This document shows, one piece after another, positions 53,780 to 63,236 of a DNA stretch of 64,000 bases. The DNA is taken from positions 2,170,001 to 2,234,000 of the forward strand of contig NZ_CP058335.1 in NCBI RefSeq assembly GCF_013391105.1. The letters are read 5' to 3'. Position 1 is the stretch's first letter; each line of letters opens with the position of its first letter. The translations under genes were made by a program, and so were the position numbers. A model generated the notes under the pieces. The model had not been told where the DNA came from and did not search any database. It saw only the letters and a program-made list of their open reading frames with translations. Source of the stretch: Natronomonas salina (GTDB taxonomy: Archaea; Halobacteriota; Halobacteria; Halobacteriales; Haloarculaceae).

Positions 53780-55069
53780 CTACTCTTCAGGCACTGGTTG
53801 CGGTGACGACTCCGGTGCAGGAGCTGGTGGCTCGTGCGTCCCGAACTCGGGGTGGGTCTCCTCCATCCAGACGTACACCACTGCCCCGGAAACGAACATC
53901 AGGATGGCGGTCATGTAGAATGCGGCCTCAATGTTCACGAATTCCATCGAGAGGCCGATGAGGATCGCTCCGACGCCGTAGCCGGCGTCGCGCCACATCC
54001 GGTAGACGCCCATCCCGGCCGACCGCCACGTCGGGTGAGCGGCGTCGCTCGGTACCGTCATCAAATTCGGATACAACAGCGCCATCCCCAAACCCGAAGC
54101 GGCCGCCAGAACTGTCCACAAGAGATACCCCTCAACGAGTACCATCCCGAGGACGCCACCGCCGGCGAGGAACATCCCCCAGACGACGGGCGGGCGGCGA
54201 CCGATCCGGTCGGCGAGACCACCAGTGCCAATCTGGAAGAAGTACATCGCACTGTGAACGCCGACGACGACCCCAACTGCTGCAATCCCGAGCCCCTGAC
54301 TCGTGAGGTACAGCGGGACGGCGATCCAGAACAGCGTGTCGACGAAGTTCTCGATGTGGCCGGCCTGTGCGGCGGCGAACAGCGTTCGGTCGCCGTAGGT
54401 CGCCCGCTTCAGCACCTCGTTGAACGGCAGGTTCGCGTCGTGGTCGTCGGCATCGCCCTCCGCCTGCGCGTACTGGACGGTCTCCTTGATCAGGAAGATC
54501 GAGATGAGGAACGCCAGCACGACGACGACCGCGAGGAAGTAGAACGGCTCCGGCCGGAGACTCCACCGACCGGCGATGGCACCCGTGAGCCAGGCCCCGA
54601 CCGCGACGCCAGTGTAGCCGAAGGACTCGTCGATGCCGACCGCCAGGCCGCGCTGGTCAGGCCCGGCGAGGTCGATCTTGGCGTTGATCGCCATACTCCA
54701 GGTCAACGCCTGGTTGATTCCCAGCAGGATGTTCCCGACGGTGATCCAGTTCCAGCTCGGTGCGTAGATAAGGATGAGCGGCAGCGGCAGCGCTGTCGCC
54801 CACCCAAGAATCAGAACGGGCTTGCGGCCGTACTCTTCGCCCCACTTCCCGGCGTAGAGGTTGAGGAGGGCCTTGACGAAGCCGAATGAGACGACGAACG
54901 AGCCGATGACGAACAACGATTCGACGCCAAGGACTTCCTCGCCCAGGACGGGCACGACGGCGCGCTCGGACCCAATCGTCAGTCCGGTCGCGAATACCAG
55001 TAGGACGTGCAGCGAGAACTGTCCGATGTGTTCGCGGATGCCCTGTTTGAGTTCCGTACCTGCGGTCAT
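53780..55069 (-). CDS. MFS transporter
   Basis: 429 residues, twelve spans. W-G-E-E-Y-G-R-K-P-V-L-I-L-G is the MFS loop between spans 2 and 3; later G-L-A-D-R-I-G-R-R-P. Long hydrophilic loop Q-A-E-G-D-A-D-D-H-D and a Pro/Glu tail. Substrate unassigned; setting in the sulfur island suggests a sulfur-containing or organosulfonate solute, inferred only. Confidence 0.8.
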   Translation of the reverse strand: MTAGTELKQGIREHIGQFSLHVLLVFATGLTIGSERAVVPVLGEEVLGVESLFVIGSFVVSFGFVKALLNLYAGKWGEEYGRKPVLILGWATALPLPLILIYAPSWNWITVGNILLGINQALTWSMAINAKIDLAGPDQRGLAVGIDESFGYTGVAVGAWLTGAIAGRWSLRPEPFYFLAVVVVLAFLISIFLIKETVQYAQAEGDADDHDANLPFNEVLKRATYGDRTLFAAAQAGHIENFVDTLFWIAVPLYLTSQGLGIAAVGVVVGVHSAMYFFQIGTGGLADRIGRRPPVVWGMFLAGGGVLGMVLVEGYLLWTVLAAASGLGMALLYPNLMTVPSDAAHPTWRSAGMGVYRMWRDAGYGVGAILIGLSMEFVNIEAAFYMTAILMFVSGAVVYVWMEETHPEFGTHEPPAPAPESSPQPVPEE

Positions 55070-55235
55070 GGTCGTAGTTGTCGACGGTGTCGTTGATTAC
55101 TCATCAGTTTGATTCGTTGTCGTCCCTTCGGTCCTCCTCCGGAACGTTCTGGTTGGTAGATCGGTACTCGTCGGCGGTGTCCCGGCCTCGTGAGAGGGGC
55201 GAATCGGCGATGGGCCAGGGACTGATACCGGTAGG

Positions 55236-56405
55236 TCACAGCCACGGCACCACTGCGACCGCCCCGTAGCCGATAGTGAACGCGACGGTCAGTGAGACCA
55301 TCCACGCCAGGAGCGTCACGAGGAGCTTCCTGGCGCCGACGCCGTCGCCGCCCCCAACGGCGAAGCCCGCGCCGAGGATGGAACTGATGACAATCTGGTT
55401 GAACGAGATCGGCACTCCAAAGCGGACGGCGACCTGCGCCAACAGGAACGCGGGCACGAGTGCCGAGATCGACCGTCGGGGCCCGAGCGAGGCGTAGTCC
55501 TGGGCGACAGCCTTGATCATCCGCGGAGCGCCGGTCCACGAGCCTACCAGCAGTCCGACGCCGCCACCGACGATGACGGCGAGCGTCGGAATCGAGAACT
55601 CGGCGGTCAGCGGCAACAGCGGCCCGACCGCGAGGCCGACCTGGCTCGCTCCCGCGGAGAACGCCACCACCGCGCCCATCGCTAGGAGGAACCGGTACAT
55701 CCCGGCGGTGACGTCCCGGCGCATCGACCGGTGGACCGTCGCGGCGACGACGACGGACGCCAGCAGCGAGACGACGAGACGTGTCGCTGGCGGCGCGACC
55801 GGTGACGACGCGGCGGCCGCCGCCGAGAGGGAGGTGGGGCCGCCCGGGGCGGCGAACTCCACGTTCGCCAGCACGGCGCCGACGAAGCCGGCGACCACCG
55901 GGATGCTGTAGACGTCCGGGACGTCCTCACGGGGGAGGACCGACGCGAGCCCGTAGGCGAGCGCCGCTGTCGCGAGCGGGCCGACGATCCACAGCGCCGC
56001 GATCTCGCCGTACTTGCCCCAGGCCGGCGTGCCGCCGAGTGCGAGGCCCGCTCCGACGACGGCGCCGGTGACGGTGAACGCGGTCGCGATAGGGTAGCCG
56101 GTGTAGATGCCGAACGCCATGAGGGCGCCGGCGACGAAGAGGACGACGATGACCGGCTGTGCGGTGAGCGTCACGCCGCCGATGAGATCGGAACCGACGG
56201 CCTCGGCGACGCTGGCTCCCTGGAGGGCGGCGCCGGCGAAGCCGAAGATACCGACGATGAACGCGGCGCGCATCGTTGAGATGGCGTTGGCGCCGACCGC
56301 GGGCGCGAACGGCGTCGAGCCGGTCGAGCCGGCACCGATGCTCCAGGCCATGAAGGCGCTGACGAGCGCGGCGACCGCGAAGGTGACGGCAGCTGTCGTG
56401 AACAC
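55236..56405 (-). CDS. PiT-family permease (inorganic phosphate/sulfate-type)
   Basis: 389 residues, ten or eleven spans. The G-A-N-A-I-S-T-M-R-A-A segment near the start and a second half with F-G-V-P-I-S-F-N-Q-I-V-I-S-S-I-L-G-A-G are PiT signatures. PiT-fold CysP proteins carry sulfate or thiosulfate, which would suit its place five bases behind the TauE gene. Start GTG at 56405. Confidence 0.75.
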   Translation of the reverse strand: MFTTAAVTFAVAALVSAFMAWSIGAGSTGSTPFAPAVGANAISTMRAAFIVGIFGFAGAALQGASVAEAVGSDLIGGVTLTAQPVIVVLFVAGALMAFGIYTGYPIATAFTVTGAVVGAGLALGGTPAWGKYGEIAALWIVGPLATAALAYGLASVLPREDVPDVYSIPVVAGFVGAVLANVEFAAPGGPTSLSAAAAASSPVAPPATRLVVSLLASVVVAATVHRSMRRDVTAGMYRFLLAMGAVVAFSAGASQVGLAVGPLLPLTAEFSIPTLAVIVGGGVGLLVGSWTGAPRMIKAVAQDYASLGPRRSISALVPAFLLAQVAVRFGVPISFNQIVISSILGAGFAVGGGDGVGARKLLVTLLAWMVSLTVAFTIGYGAVAVVPWL

Positions 56406-56410
56406 TGGTT

Positions 56411-57466
56411 CTAGTCAGCCGTGGCTGGCGATTGGTTGTGCGACGCTCGCATCGACTTCAGGCTCGTGTAGACGACCGCTGCGGCGACGACGAGCGCCGC
56501 CCCGAGGACGAGCACGAGCCCGATGGTCTCCAGCAGTGCGATACCCAGATAGGAACCGACCTCGCCGATACCGACCGCGACGGCGCCGGCGAGCAGCATC
56601 CCACCGAAGTAAATCTTGATGCCGTCGGCGTCGACGACTGCCGTGGCTGCCGACCCGATTCGGGCGCCCAGGGCACTGCCAAACAGCAGCGGGACAACGA
56701 TGCCGAGGTCGACGCCGCCGCCCTGGCTGTATAGGTAGCTACCGATGGCCCCCGAGAAGACGATCTCGAAGAGGTCGGTGCCGACCGCGACGGGCACCGG
56801 CGCACCGATAGCGTAGATCATCGCGGGCATGCGGATGAAACCGCCGCCGACGCCGAGGAAGCCCGACAACAGACCGGTGACGAAGGCGACCGCGAGAATC
56901 ACCCAGACGGAGACGATGAGATCTCCGCGGAGGGACACCAGCGGCGGGATACGCACCGTCTCCTGAATCGTCTTCGCGATATCGGGGATCTCGTAGTCTT
57001 CCAGATCCTTGTCAGCGGCGTCGTGGTCGATGCCGCCGCCGTCGCCCGTCAGGGCGTCGCGGGTGACCATCAGTCCGACTGCCCCTAGCAAAAGGACGTA
57101 GGCGACGCTGATGACACCGCCGGCCAGACCGAGTTCCTCCAGGTAGAAGACGCTCGCACGCCCTGCTTCGATACCCAGCGTCGTGCCGGCGATCATGATG
57201 CCGCCGAGCTTGTAATCGACTTGCCCCAGGTCGTGGTGTTTCAGCGTCGCTATGACCGCCGTCCCGAAGACGAACGCCATCCCGCTACCCACAGCGACCC
57301 GGGCCGGATACCCCATCATCAACAACGCAGGGGTGACGAGAAACGACCCGCCCATGCCGAAGAACCCGAATAGGATGCCCACCAGGAGCCCGAAGCCGAC
57401 GAACAATGCGAGTAGCTCCGGGGAGCCGCCGAGGGCATTCAGGGCGCTTTCAAACAGCATCCTCAC
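56411..57466 (-). CDS. TauE/SafE-family sulfite/sulfonate exporter
   Basis: 351 residues, about nine spans. G-F-F-G-M-G-G-S-F-L-V-T-P-A-L-L in span 1 and G-F-L-G-V-G-G-G-F-I-R-M-P-A-M in the second half are the TauE repeats. Exports sulfite or related anions in known members. Overlaps the 53-residue gene upstream by 17 bases. Confidence 0.9.
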   Translation of the reverse strand: MRMLFESALNALGGSPELLALFVGFGLLVGILFGFFGMGGSFLVTPALLMMGYPARVAVGSGMAFVFGTAVIATLKHHDLGQVDYKLGGIMIAGTTLGIEAGRASVFYLEELGLAGGVISVAYVLLLGAVGLMVTRDALTGDGGGIDHDAADKDLEDYEIPDIAKTIQETVRIPPLVSLRGDLIVSVWVILAVAFVTGLLSGFLGVGGGFIRMPAMIYAIGAPVPVAVGTDLFEIVFSGAIGSYLYSQGGGVDLGIVVPLLFGSALGARIGSAATAVVDADGIKIYFGGMLLAGAVAVGIGEVGSYLGIALLETIGLVLVLGAALVVAAAVVYTSLKSMRASHNQSPATAD

Positions 57467-57611
57467 CTTCGAGGAGGGTGCTCATGAGGCGCGGGCCGAT
57501 CAGCTTCTCGAGGCCGCCGTAACCGACGTACAGTACGATCGCCTCGAGGAGGACGGCGCCGATGAGCATCGCCGCTTGTGGGTCCCAGGTTGGGATCGCT
57601 AATCCTGCCAT
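57450..57611 (-). CDS. 53-residue single-span protein upstream of TauE (DUF7512-like)
   Basis: MAGLAIPTWDPQAAMLIGAV, then L-L-E-A-I-V-L-Y-V-G-Y-G-G-L-E-K-L-I-G. One membrane span followed by an amphipathic tail. Its end overlaps the TauE start, as in other haloarchaeal TauE loci, so it is probably a small subunit. Missed by length cut-offs. Confidence 0.75.
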   Translation of the reverse strand: MAGLAIPTWDPQAAMLIGAVLLEAIVLYVGYGGLEKLIGPRLMSTLLEGEDAV

Positions 57612-58077
57612 AGCTCCGTTCTCTCTGACCGACTATCAGTAGTTCGCGGTTCGGACATTTCTGCTCAATTGAGCCTAACCAAGCAGAGGTGATAACGGTT
57701 TTGGGTCAATAATACAATACTATATTCCAGTAACTCCGAGGGCACCACTCGTAACTTATGGATGCGTTATCATCGTCGGATGGGCGTTTCGTCCCACTGA
57801 GCACTCCAAGGGATACGCGCATCGACTGCAACTGTCGGCGATTCCGAACGGCTGATGTCGACGAGAGGTGAGTGGATCAAAGCTCTATACCTGTCTGTAT
57901 CGTGGCTTCAGAAGCGGTGAAGCTCGGGAGAAAACCCCTCCCAGATGTGCCTCTTCGATGCAATACAGAATCGTGCTTACTGGTCGTTCCAGGCTCGACG
58001 TCGCGTGGCCCCATCGTCGAGCGGAAATCCGCGGTTAGAAAGTCAATAGATAGACACGGGGAGACGAAGAGTCTCCG
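57612..58077. promoter_or_regulatory. Promoter region of the TauE operon
   Basis: The minus strand carries AGTATTGTAT at 57712-57721, then CAAAACCGTTATC near 57690-57702 with a 12-base gap, the same arrangement as at the thioredoxin gene. The remaining bases hold no gene-like frame. Confidence 0.5.
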
Positions 58078-58536
58078 TCAGTCAGCTGCCGAGAGGTCGA
58101 CGTCCCGATCGGCGCGTAGCGAGCGGACGTAGCCCTGTCCATACGCCCCGAGGAACATACCGGCGATGCCCCAGAGGATGGGATAGTTTCCGACGCCCAA
58201 GCTGGCGTACGCGGCTCCCGGACAGATGCCGGTGAGGCCCCAGCCGACGCCAAAGATGACACCACCGGCCGCGACGTTCCGGTCGAAGGACTTCATCCGA
58301 CGACCGTATGCACGACCTGTCAGCGGCGCTCGCTCTCGGAGCGCAGGAACGGCGAAGAACGCTATTCCCGCGACGATCGACCCGCCGAACATGACGAACA
58401 ACAGTCCGAAGTCCTGGAGTTGCAGGAACTCAAGGACGACCTCCGGCCGAGCCATGTGGCTGTAGGCGAGCCCGAACCCAAAAACGAGTCCACCCAGCAG
58501 GACCACCGGATAGAACAACGGGTGTCGCTCGCTCAT
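58078..58536 (-). CDS. YeeE/YedE-family protein, second half (sulfur transport)
   Basis: 152 residues, four spans: L-L-G-G-L-V-F-G-F-G-L-A-Y-S-H-M-A, G-G-V-I-F-G-V-G-W-G-L-T-G-I-C-P-G-A-A (Cys105). Pairs with the gene at 58533, overlapping by 4 bases. Together they form the two halves of a YeeE-type thiosulfate or sulfur-atom transporter whose cysteines relay the substrate. The frame extending to 59202 is a shadow. Confidence 0.85.
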   Translation of the reverse strand: MSERHPLFYPVVLLGGLVFGFGLAYSHMARPEVVLEFLQLQDFGLLFVMFGGSIVAGIAFFAVPALRERAPLTGRAYGRRMKSFDRNVAAGGVIFGVGWGLTGICPGAAYASLGVGNYPILWGIAGMFLGAYGQGYVRSLRADRDVDLSAAD

Positions 58537-59018
58537 GGCGCCACCCCCGCCAGCATGACGAGCTGGGCGGTCGCGATCGCCACCGCCAGGAAGATCGCGA
58601 CGTTGACGAAGGACGTCACCGACGCCGAGGCGACACCGCAGACACCGTGGCCCGATGTACACCCTTTCCCGATACGGGTTCCAATTCCGACGAGGACGCC
58701 GCCGATCAGGAGTCGCCACCACTGAACCTCGGTCGTCCAGATGCCACCCTGGAACAACACGGCGTAGACGGCGGCGCCGCCGATGATCCCGAGAGTGAAG
58801 ACGATACGCCAGTCCCGCGAACTGCGGTACTGCTTGAACCGGGATTGTCCCGAGACGTACGAGAGCGTCGACTCGAGGAACGTACTCGCGCCCGCGATGA
58901 TACCGGTACCCACGTAGACGATGACGACCCCGAGTCCGACGAGGACACCACCGATAGCGTACCGGGAGATTCCGTTGGGGAACAGTTCGGCGAGTGAGGT
59001 TCCGAGTAGTTCGAGCAT
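58533..59018 (-). CDS. YeeE/YedE-family protein, first half (sulfur transport)
   Basis: 161 residues, four spans. R-I-G-K-G-C-T-S-G-H-G-V-C-G (C120, C127) is the conserved Cys motif of YeeE/YedE transporters. Split subunits like this are common in archaea and in PmpA/PmpB-type sulfur transporters. Minus-strand AGTATTGTAT at 59218-59227 and TTAAGCC at about 59184-59190 lie upstream. Confidence 0.85.
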   Translation of the reverse strand: MLELLGTSLAELFPNGISRYAIGGVLVGLGVVIVYVGTGIIAGASTFLESTLSYVSGQSRFKQYRSSRDWRIVFTLGIIGGAAVYAVLFQGGIWTTEVQWWRLLIGGVLVGIGTRIGKGCTSGHGVCGVASASVTSFVNVAIFLAVAIATAQLVMLAGVAP

Positions 59019-59460
59019 TGGTTATCTCCCCGTACGCGCTATATTGCGATTGCGGTCGTCGATACTGCCGTCTCTTGGGTGCGAAGGGAATGTCGGTCCC
59101 GAACGGCACCTCGATGCGGTCTGACGGATGCCTATCCGTTTCGATACCGTCTGGTGCATTGCTATCCTGATTTAGCAAGTGGCTCGGCTTAAGGCTTTGC
59201 ATAGAAGTTCACCATCCATACAATACTGAGACCCAGATTCGTGTGCGGGCGATCAGGAGTGCTCGAATCGAGATTGCTAGTAGACGGCGTTTCAGTCCTC
59301 AGATTCCCACTCTATTGCGACTCCGCATTTTCTAGTAGCGTTTTGGGATACAAAACACTTCTTCTCTGCCCGAGCAGTTGTGTATTACCAGAACACTTTT
59401 ATCCCGCCCAGGCAGTATTGTTTGGTACAGCCAATATCAGACACATTGGCGATTCCAACA
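59019..59460. promoter_or_regulatory. Divergent control region of YeeE pair and tusA
   Basis: Minus-strand AGTATTG (59218-59227) followed after 22 bases by AAAGCCTTAAGC, as at rhodanese fusion 2. On the plus strand a TTTTATCC box (59396-59403) and a further AGTATTG (59414-59420) precede tusA. GTTTTG/CAAAAC half-sites flank 59341-59356. Confidence 0.5.
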
Positions 59461-59709
59461 ATGAGTGCAGACCACGACATCACCGAGACGCTGGACGCAC
59501 AGGGACTGAACTGTCCGATGCCGGTCGTCAAGTCGAAACAGGCCATCGACGGCCTCGCGAGCGGGGAGGTCCTCGAGGTTGTCGCGACCGACCCCGGTAG
59601 CATGAGTGACATCGAGGGCTGGGCGGAGTCGACGAACGGCGTCGAACTGCTCGAACAGATCGAGGGCGACGACGTCTACAAGCACTACGTCCGCAAGACC
59701 GACGAATGA
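59461..59709 (+). CDS. tusA: TusA sulfur-carrier protein
   Basis: 82 residues from ATG at 59461. L-D-A-Q-G-L-N-C-P-M-P-V-V-K-S-K is the TusA/SirA signature with carrier Cys18; V-L-E-V-V-A-T-D-P-G-S follows. Accepts and passes persulfide sulfur. Overlaps the DsrE-like gene by 4 bases. Confidence 0.95.
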   Translation: MSADHDITETLDAQGLNCPMPVVKSKQAIDGLASGEVLEVVATDPGSMSDIEGWAESTNGVELLEQIEGDDVYKHYVRKTDE

Positions 59710-60284
59710 GCACCGACACCTCACCCGATGGTACGGGCAGTAGCGTCGACACGGCGGCCCTCCAGGATCGAATCGACGAACTGGAAGCCCAGGTAGCCGA
59801 CCTACAGACAGACACCGAAGACGACACGAAGTCGATGGTCATCATCGCGACGAAGGGGACCCTCGATATGGCGTATCCGCCGCTCATCCTGGCGAGTACA
59901 GCCGCAGCCTTCGACTGGGACGTCACCGTCTTCGCTACCTTCTGGGGGCTTGAGATTCTCCACGAGGACAACTCGAAAGATCTCAAACTGAGCTCCGTGG
60001 GCAATCCGAACATGCCCGTTCCGAACGCTATTGGTGCGCTGCCCGGTATGGATCGTATGACGACGAAGATGATGAACAAACGCATCGACGACAACGACAC
60101 CGCAACCATCGAGGAGCTCGTCCAGACATCCCTCGACATGGGCGTCGAGATGCAGGCCTGTGAGATGACCATCGACCTGATGGACTACGACGAGGACGAC
60201 TTCTACGACGGCGTCACGACGGGCGTCGGCGCCGCCACGGCCCTCCAGCGGATGGAGGACGCCGACATCCAACTCCTGGTGTAA
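59706..60284 (+). CDS. DsrE/F/H-like sulfur-transfer protein with coiled-coil start
   Basis: 192 residues. Residues 15-40 form a heptad coiled coil (A-L-Q-D-R-I-D-E-L-E-A-Q-V-A-D-L-Q). The rest matches the DsrE/DrsE family fold: S-M-V-I-I-A-T-K-G-T-L-D-M-A-Y-P-P-L-I-L-A-S-T-A-A-A and a Cys in M-Q-A-C-E-M-T-I-D-L-M, the typical C-terminal active cysteine. Together with TusA and rhodanese it would shuttle sulfane sulfur. Confidence 0.9.
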   Translation: MSTDTSPDGTGSSVDTAALQDRIDELEAQVADLQTDTEDDTKSMVIIATKGTLDMAYPPLILASTAAAFDWDVTVFATFWGLEILHEDNSKDLKLSSVGNPNMPVPNAIGALPGMDRMTTKMMNKRIDDNDTATIEELVQTSLDMGVEMQACEMTIDLMDYDEDDFYDGVTTGVGAATALQRMEDADIQLLV

Positions 60285-60285
60285 C

Positions 60286-60852
60286 GTGGACTTCCACACC
60301 TTCGACGCCGACGACGCCGACCGACTCGAGGAAGCCGGTGAACGGTACCGCTTCCTCTCCCGGGAGGAACTTCTCTATCATCTGGACCCCGGCGAGTCGT
60401 CTGTGCTAGCCGATCTCGGAAGTGGCACCGGCTTCTTCACGGATGAAGTCGCGCCCCACGCCCAGAAGGTCTACGCTATCGACGTCCAACCGGAGATGCA
60501 CGAGTACTACCGCGGGAAGGGCGTGCCGTCGAACGTCGACCTCGTCACCGCGAACGCCGAGACGCTGCCGTTCGACGATGCGGAACTCGACGGTGTCTTC
60601 TCGACGATGACGTTTCACGAGGTTGCCTCATCAGCGGCCCTTACGGAGCTTGCGCGTGTGATGACACCCGAGGGACGAATCGTCATCGTCGATTGGTCGA
60701 AGGAGGGTAGTGGTGAGGCGGGCCCCCCGATTGACGAGCGTTTCACATCTGAGGAAGCCAGCAACAAGCTGCGGGATGCCGGGTTCGATATCGAAACGAG
60801 CCTAACTCGTTTTGAGACGTTCATAATTACCGGAGTTCGGCGTACAAGCTGA
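60286..60852 (+). CDS. Class I SAM-dependent methyltransferase
   Basis: 188 residues from GTG at 60286. V-L-A-D-L-G-S-G-T-G-F-F (motif I), A-I-D-V-Q-P-E-M (acidic loop), A-N-A-E-T-L-P-F-D-D and G-R-I-V-I-V-D-W. UbiE/COQ5-like small methyltransferase. Directly after the DsrE-like gene, one base separating stop and start. Substrate unknown; an arsenite- or thiol-methyltransferase role is possible but unproven. Confidence 0.85.
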   Translation: MDFHTFDADDADRLEEAGERYRFLSREELLYHLDPGESSVLADLGSGTGFFTDEVAPHAQKVYAIDVQPEMHEYYRGKGVPSNVDLVTANAETLPFDDAELDGVFSTMTFHEVASSAALTELARVMTPEGRIVIVDWSKEGSGEAGPPIDERFTSEEASNKLRDAGFDIETSLTRFETFIITGVRRTS

Positions 60853-61580
60853 ACCAAAGATAACCCTTGATGCACTTCTCTTCTAGGTTACAATCGTCTG
60901 GCAAAGGCTCTTGCATACCCCGAGAAATTTCTGAATACAATGCCCTCCAATCTACCTGATCTCCCTACGGAATGTAGAAAACCCACTGCGATTACGCCAC
61001 CAAACTCGGATGCCGCTTTCAACAACCACTTCGATAATCTCCCCGGCCTTAATCACGAACGATAGGCATGTCTCCGAGAAATCGCTCGTACAACGCGACC
61101 TCAAGAGCCTGACGACCCCGTCCTCGGCCTCGGTGATTTACTCCGTCAACAAGCCAATGAGCAATTGGCCATCCATCCTCGGGTCACACACTCGAAGCCG
61201 CTGCAGTACGCCAGATAAGAGCTGAATCGTCCCCTAGGGTATGCAATCTATCGACCACGATAACTTCGACTTCTGGTAGGCCGTCTATCGGGTGACATCG
61301 TCGATACCGCGACTATTGTTCTCGTGGACGAGCCACGCTAGTTACTCTCTAGCACTTACACATCCACACGTTACAGTTTCTCCTGACTGTAATCTCATCT
61401 CGCCAGCGCGAGTTTTGATATAGCGATATACAATTTATACAGACCCAAATAGCCAATTATCCGGGTTTAGAGCCGATGGCAAGCTGAAAGAGGAAAGATC
61501 ACCAATTGCCTAATTCACTTGGTTGTAGCGCAGTACAAACAAGTGGATTAACGGGCCCAGACGCCCTCTGGTCGTCAAAG
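60853..61580. other. Long intergenic stretch, possibly decayed genes
   Basis: About 730 bases without an intact gene. On the minus strand near 61000-61200 two adjoining frames read like a broken protein (R-C-T-S-D-F-S-E-T-C-L-S-F-V-I-K-A-G-E), interrupted by a stop. It is probably a degraded gene beside the recombinase. Confidence 0.3.
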
Positions 61581-62819
61581 ATGCTCGATGACGACGAGAC
61601 CTCGGCTTCGGAGGGGGTGAGCTCGGAGGAATCTGACCTGAATGATCTCGTAGCCGCATATCTCCAATCTCGGAGCAAAGATCCGCCGCCGTCACTCGAG
61701 ACGTTGCAGCGCTGGCTAGCTGACGAGGAGACAGCCGTCGACTGGAACGGTACCTACTCATCGAGTGCTGCCTCGGAGCTCCGACGCTGGACTCAGTGGA
61801 TGCACGACCGGGATTCGGACCTCGAGGAGCTCCGGGACCCGAACCAGGGGCCACAGGTCATGCGTCGGTACGCACAACGCCTGAGACGCCGGACACAGGG
61901 CGAGAAGGGGATCTCGGGGGCAACTGCGCGGACCTACTACGCTTACATCAGGGCCTGTCTCTCCTGGGGCGTACGTGATGGCCGCCTCGATCGCAATCCC
62001 GCACTCCCCGAGGAGGCGACCGAGGAATTGCCAGATTCTGCGTCGAACCATAGCGACCAGCAGCACTGGACCCCCGCGCAACGACAACAGCTCCTCGATT
62101 ATACGCGCCAGCGAGCGCACGACGTCATCGACGAAGAGGGCCACAGTGCCGCAGCGATACAAGCGGCTCGAGATCGGGCGCTCGTGGCGATGCTCTACTT
62201 CGCGGCCGTACGTGGGGCCGAGGTCCTGCGTCACCGACGTGATTCTCGGGAAGGCCGTCAGGGTCTCCGCTGGGACCGGGTTTCACTCTCCGACGGGACT
62301 GTCGAGCTATTAGGAAAAGGCGAGCAAGCATGGGTCAAACACCCGTTGCCAGGGCCCACCACAGAGTATCTAAAGCAATTGAAGCGCGTGCAGCGACCGG
62401 CTTCGGACTCCTGGCCGGTGTTTCCGACAAGTCACGCGCCATCGAAGTGGTCGGTTGCCCGAGAAGCCCTTCCTGAGCAAGACGTTGACGTGCTTGTCGA
62501 TGAAATGGGGAGTATCGATGCTGTACTGCGTGAGTACGATGTCTCGCCCCCATCGCTGACGACGGATGGTGCCCGAAGCCGCCTCCAGACGCTGACTGCG
62601 AACACAGGCGTGGACCTCGGCGAGAGTGCTGACTACCTCCAGCCGCACGGAGCTCGGCGTGGGATGATTGGGGAGGTTTTCAAGCGAGATCGTGGAGAGG
62701 CCCAGGACCTGGGTCGCCATAAGGACATGTCGACGACCGAGGAATCCTATCGCCATCTAGAGGTGGAAGAGCAGCGAAAACGGCTTGATGGACTCATCGA
62801 AGACATCGACTCCACGTGA
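61581..62819 (+). CDS. Tyrosine recombinase/integrase (XerC/phage-type)
   Basis: 412 residues from ATG at 61581. The N-terminal half is a SAM-like core-binding domain. The catalytic half shows R in A-A-V-R-G-A-E-V-L-R, H-x-x-R in P-H-G-A-R-R-G, a further H in L-G-R-H-K-D-M-S-T-T and tyrosine in T-E-E-S-Y-R-H. Upstream frame to 61506 has no ribosome-site support. No matching tRNA or att repeat was seen nearby. Confidence 0.85.
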   Translation: MLDDDETSASEGVSSEESDLNDLVAAYLQSRSKDPPPSLETLQRWLADEETAVDWNGTYSSSAASELRRWTQWMHDRDSDLEELRDPNQGPQVMRRYAQRLRRRTQGEKGISGATARTYYAYIRACLSWGVRDGRLDRNPALPEEATEELPDSASNHSDQQHWTPAQRQQLLDYTRQRAHDVIDEEGHSAAAIQAARDRALVAMLYFAAVRGAEVLRHRRDSREGRQGLRWDRVSLSDGTVELLGKGEQAWVKHPLPGPTTEYLKQLKRVQRPASDSWPVFPTSHAPSKWSVAREALPEQDVDVLVDEMGSIDAVLREYDVSPPSLTTDGARSRLQTLTANTGVDLGESADYLQPHGARRGMIGEVFKRDRGEAQDLGRHKDMSTTEESYRHLEVEEQRKRLDGLIEDIDST

Positions 62820-63039
62820 ATCGTGGTAGAGGTGCCCGGGACCGCCGACTTAGGCAACTTGGACAACGATTTCCGGGATCTGAGTCAGTCGTTCGTTAAA
62901 GGGAGCATTTCATGGCGGACGCCGATATAAACCATATACTGATATATAAAATAGTGGCACGGCTCCTACGGAGGTCCCTCGTAAACGCTTCAGATCACCG
63001 CTTTAGACGGTCTCAGAGCGAGAATCCCACTAATTGCAA

Positions 63040-63222
63040 CTACATTCGGGAGTGGGCGTTAGCAAACTCCTCAACGTGTGCGTGAATCCCTTCAGCTAGC
63101 TCGTGCATCGCGGGCGCTAGGTCACGACCAGGGAGATCGATATCGTAGTAGATCCATGGTGTCGCGGCGGAACGCATCTTGAGTACCGACCGGTATCGGG
63201 ATGCAGACGTGGGTTCCGTCAT
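63040..63222 (-). CDS. Small haloarchaeal protein with upstream palindrome
   Basis: 60 residues: MTEPTSASRYRSVLKMRSAA, then P-W-I-Y-Y-D-I-D-L-P-G-R-D-L-A-P-A-M-H-E-L-A-E-G-I-H-A-H-V-E-E-F. A palindrome 15 bases upstream of its start supports a real transcription unit. No family recognised; it resembles a small partner or antitoxin. Confidence 0.4.
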   Translation of the reverse strand: MTEPTSASRYRSVLKMRSAATPWIYYDIDLPGRDLAPAMHELAEGIHAHVEEFANAHSRM

Positions 63223-63236
63223 CCAAGTCCGGTGAT

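Noticed and set aside
58537-59202. Upstream extension of the second YeeE gene (374-codon frame)
   Set aside because: The part before ATG 58536 is Arg-rich and overlaps the first YeeE gene in another frame; the true start is the ATG coupled to that gene.
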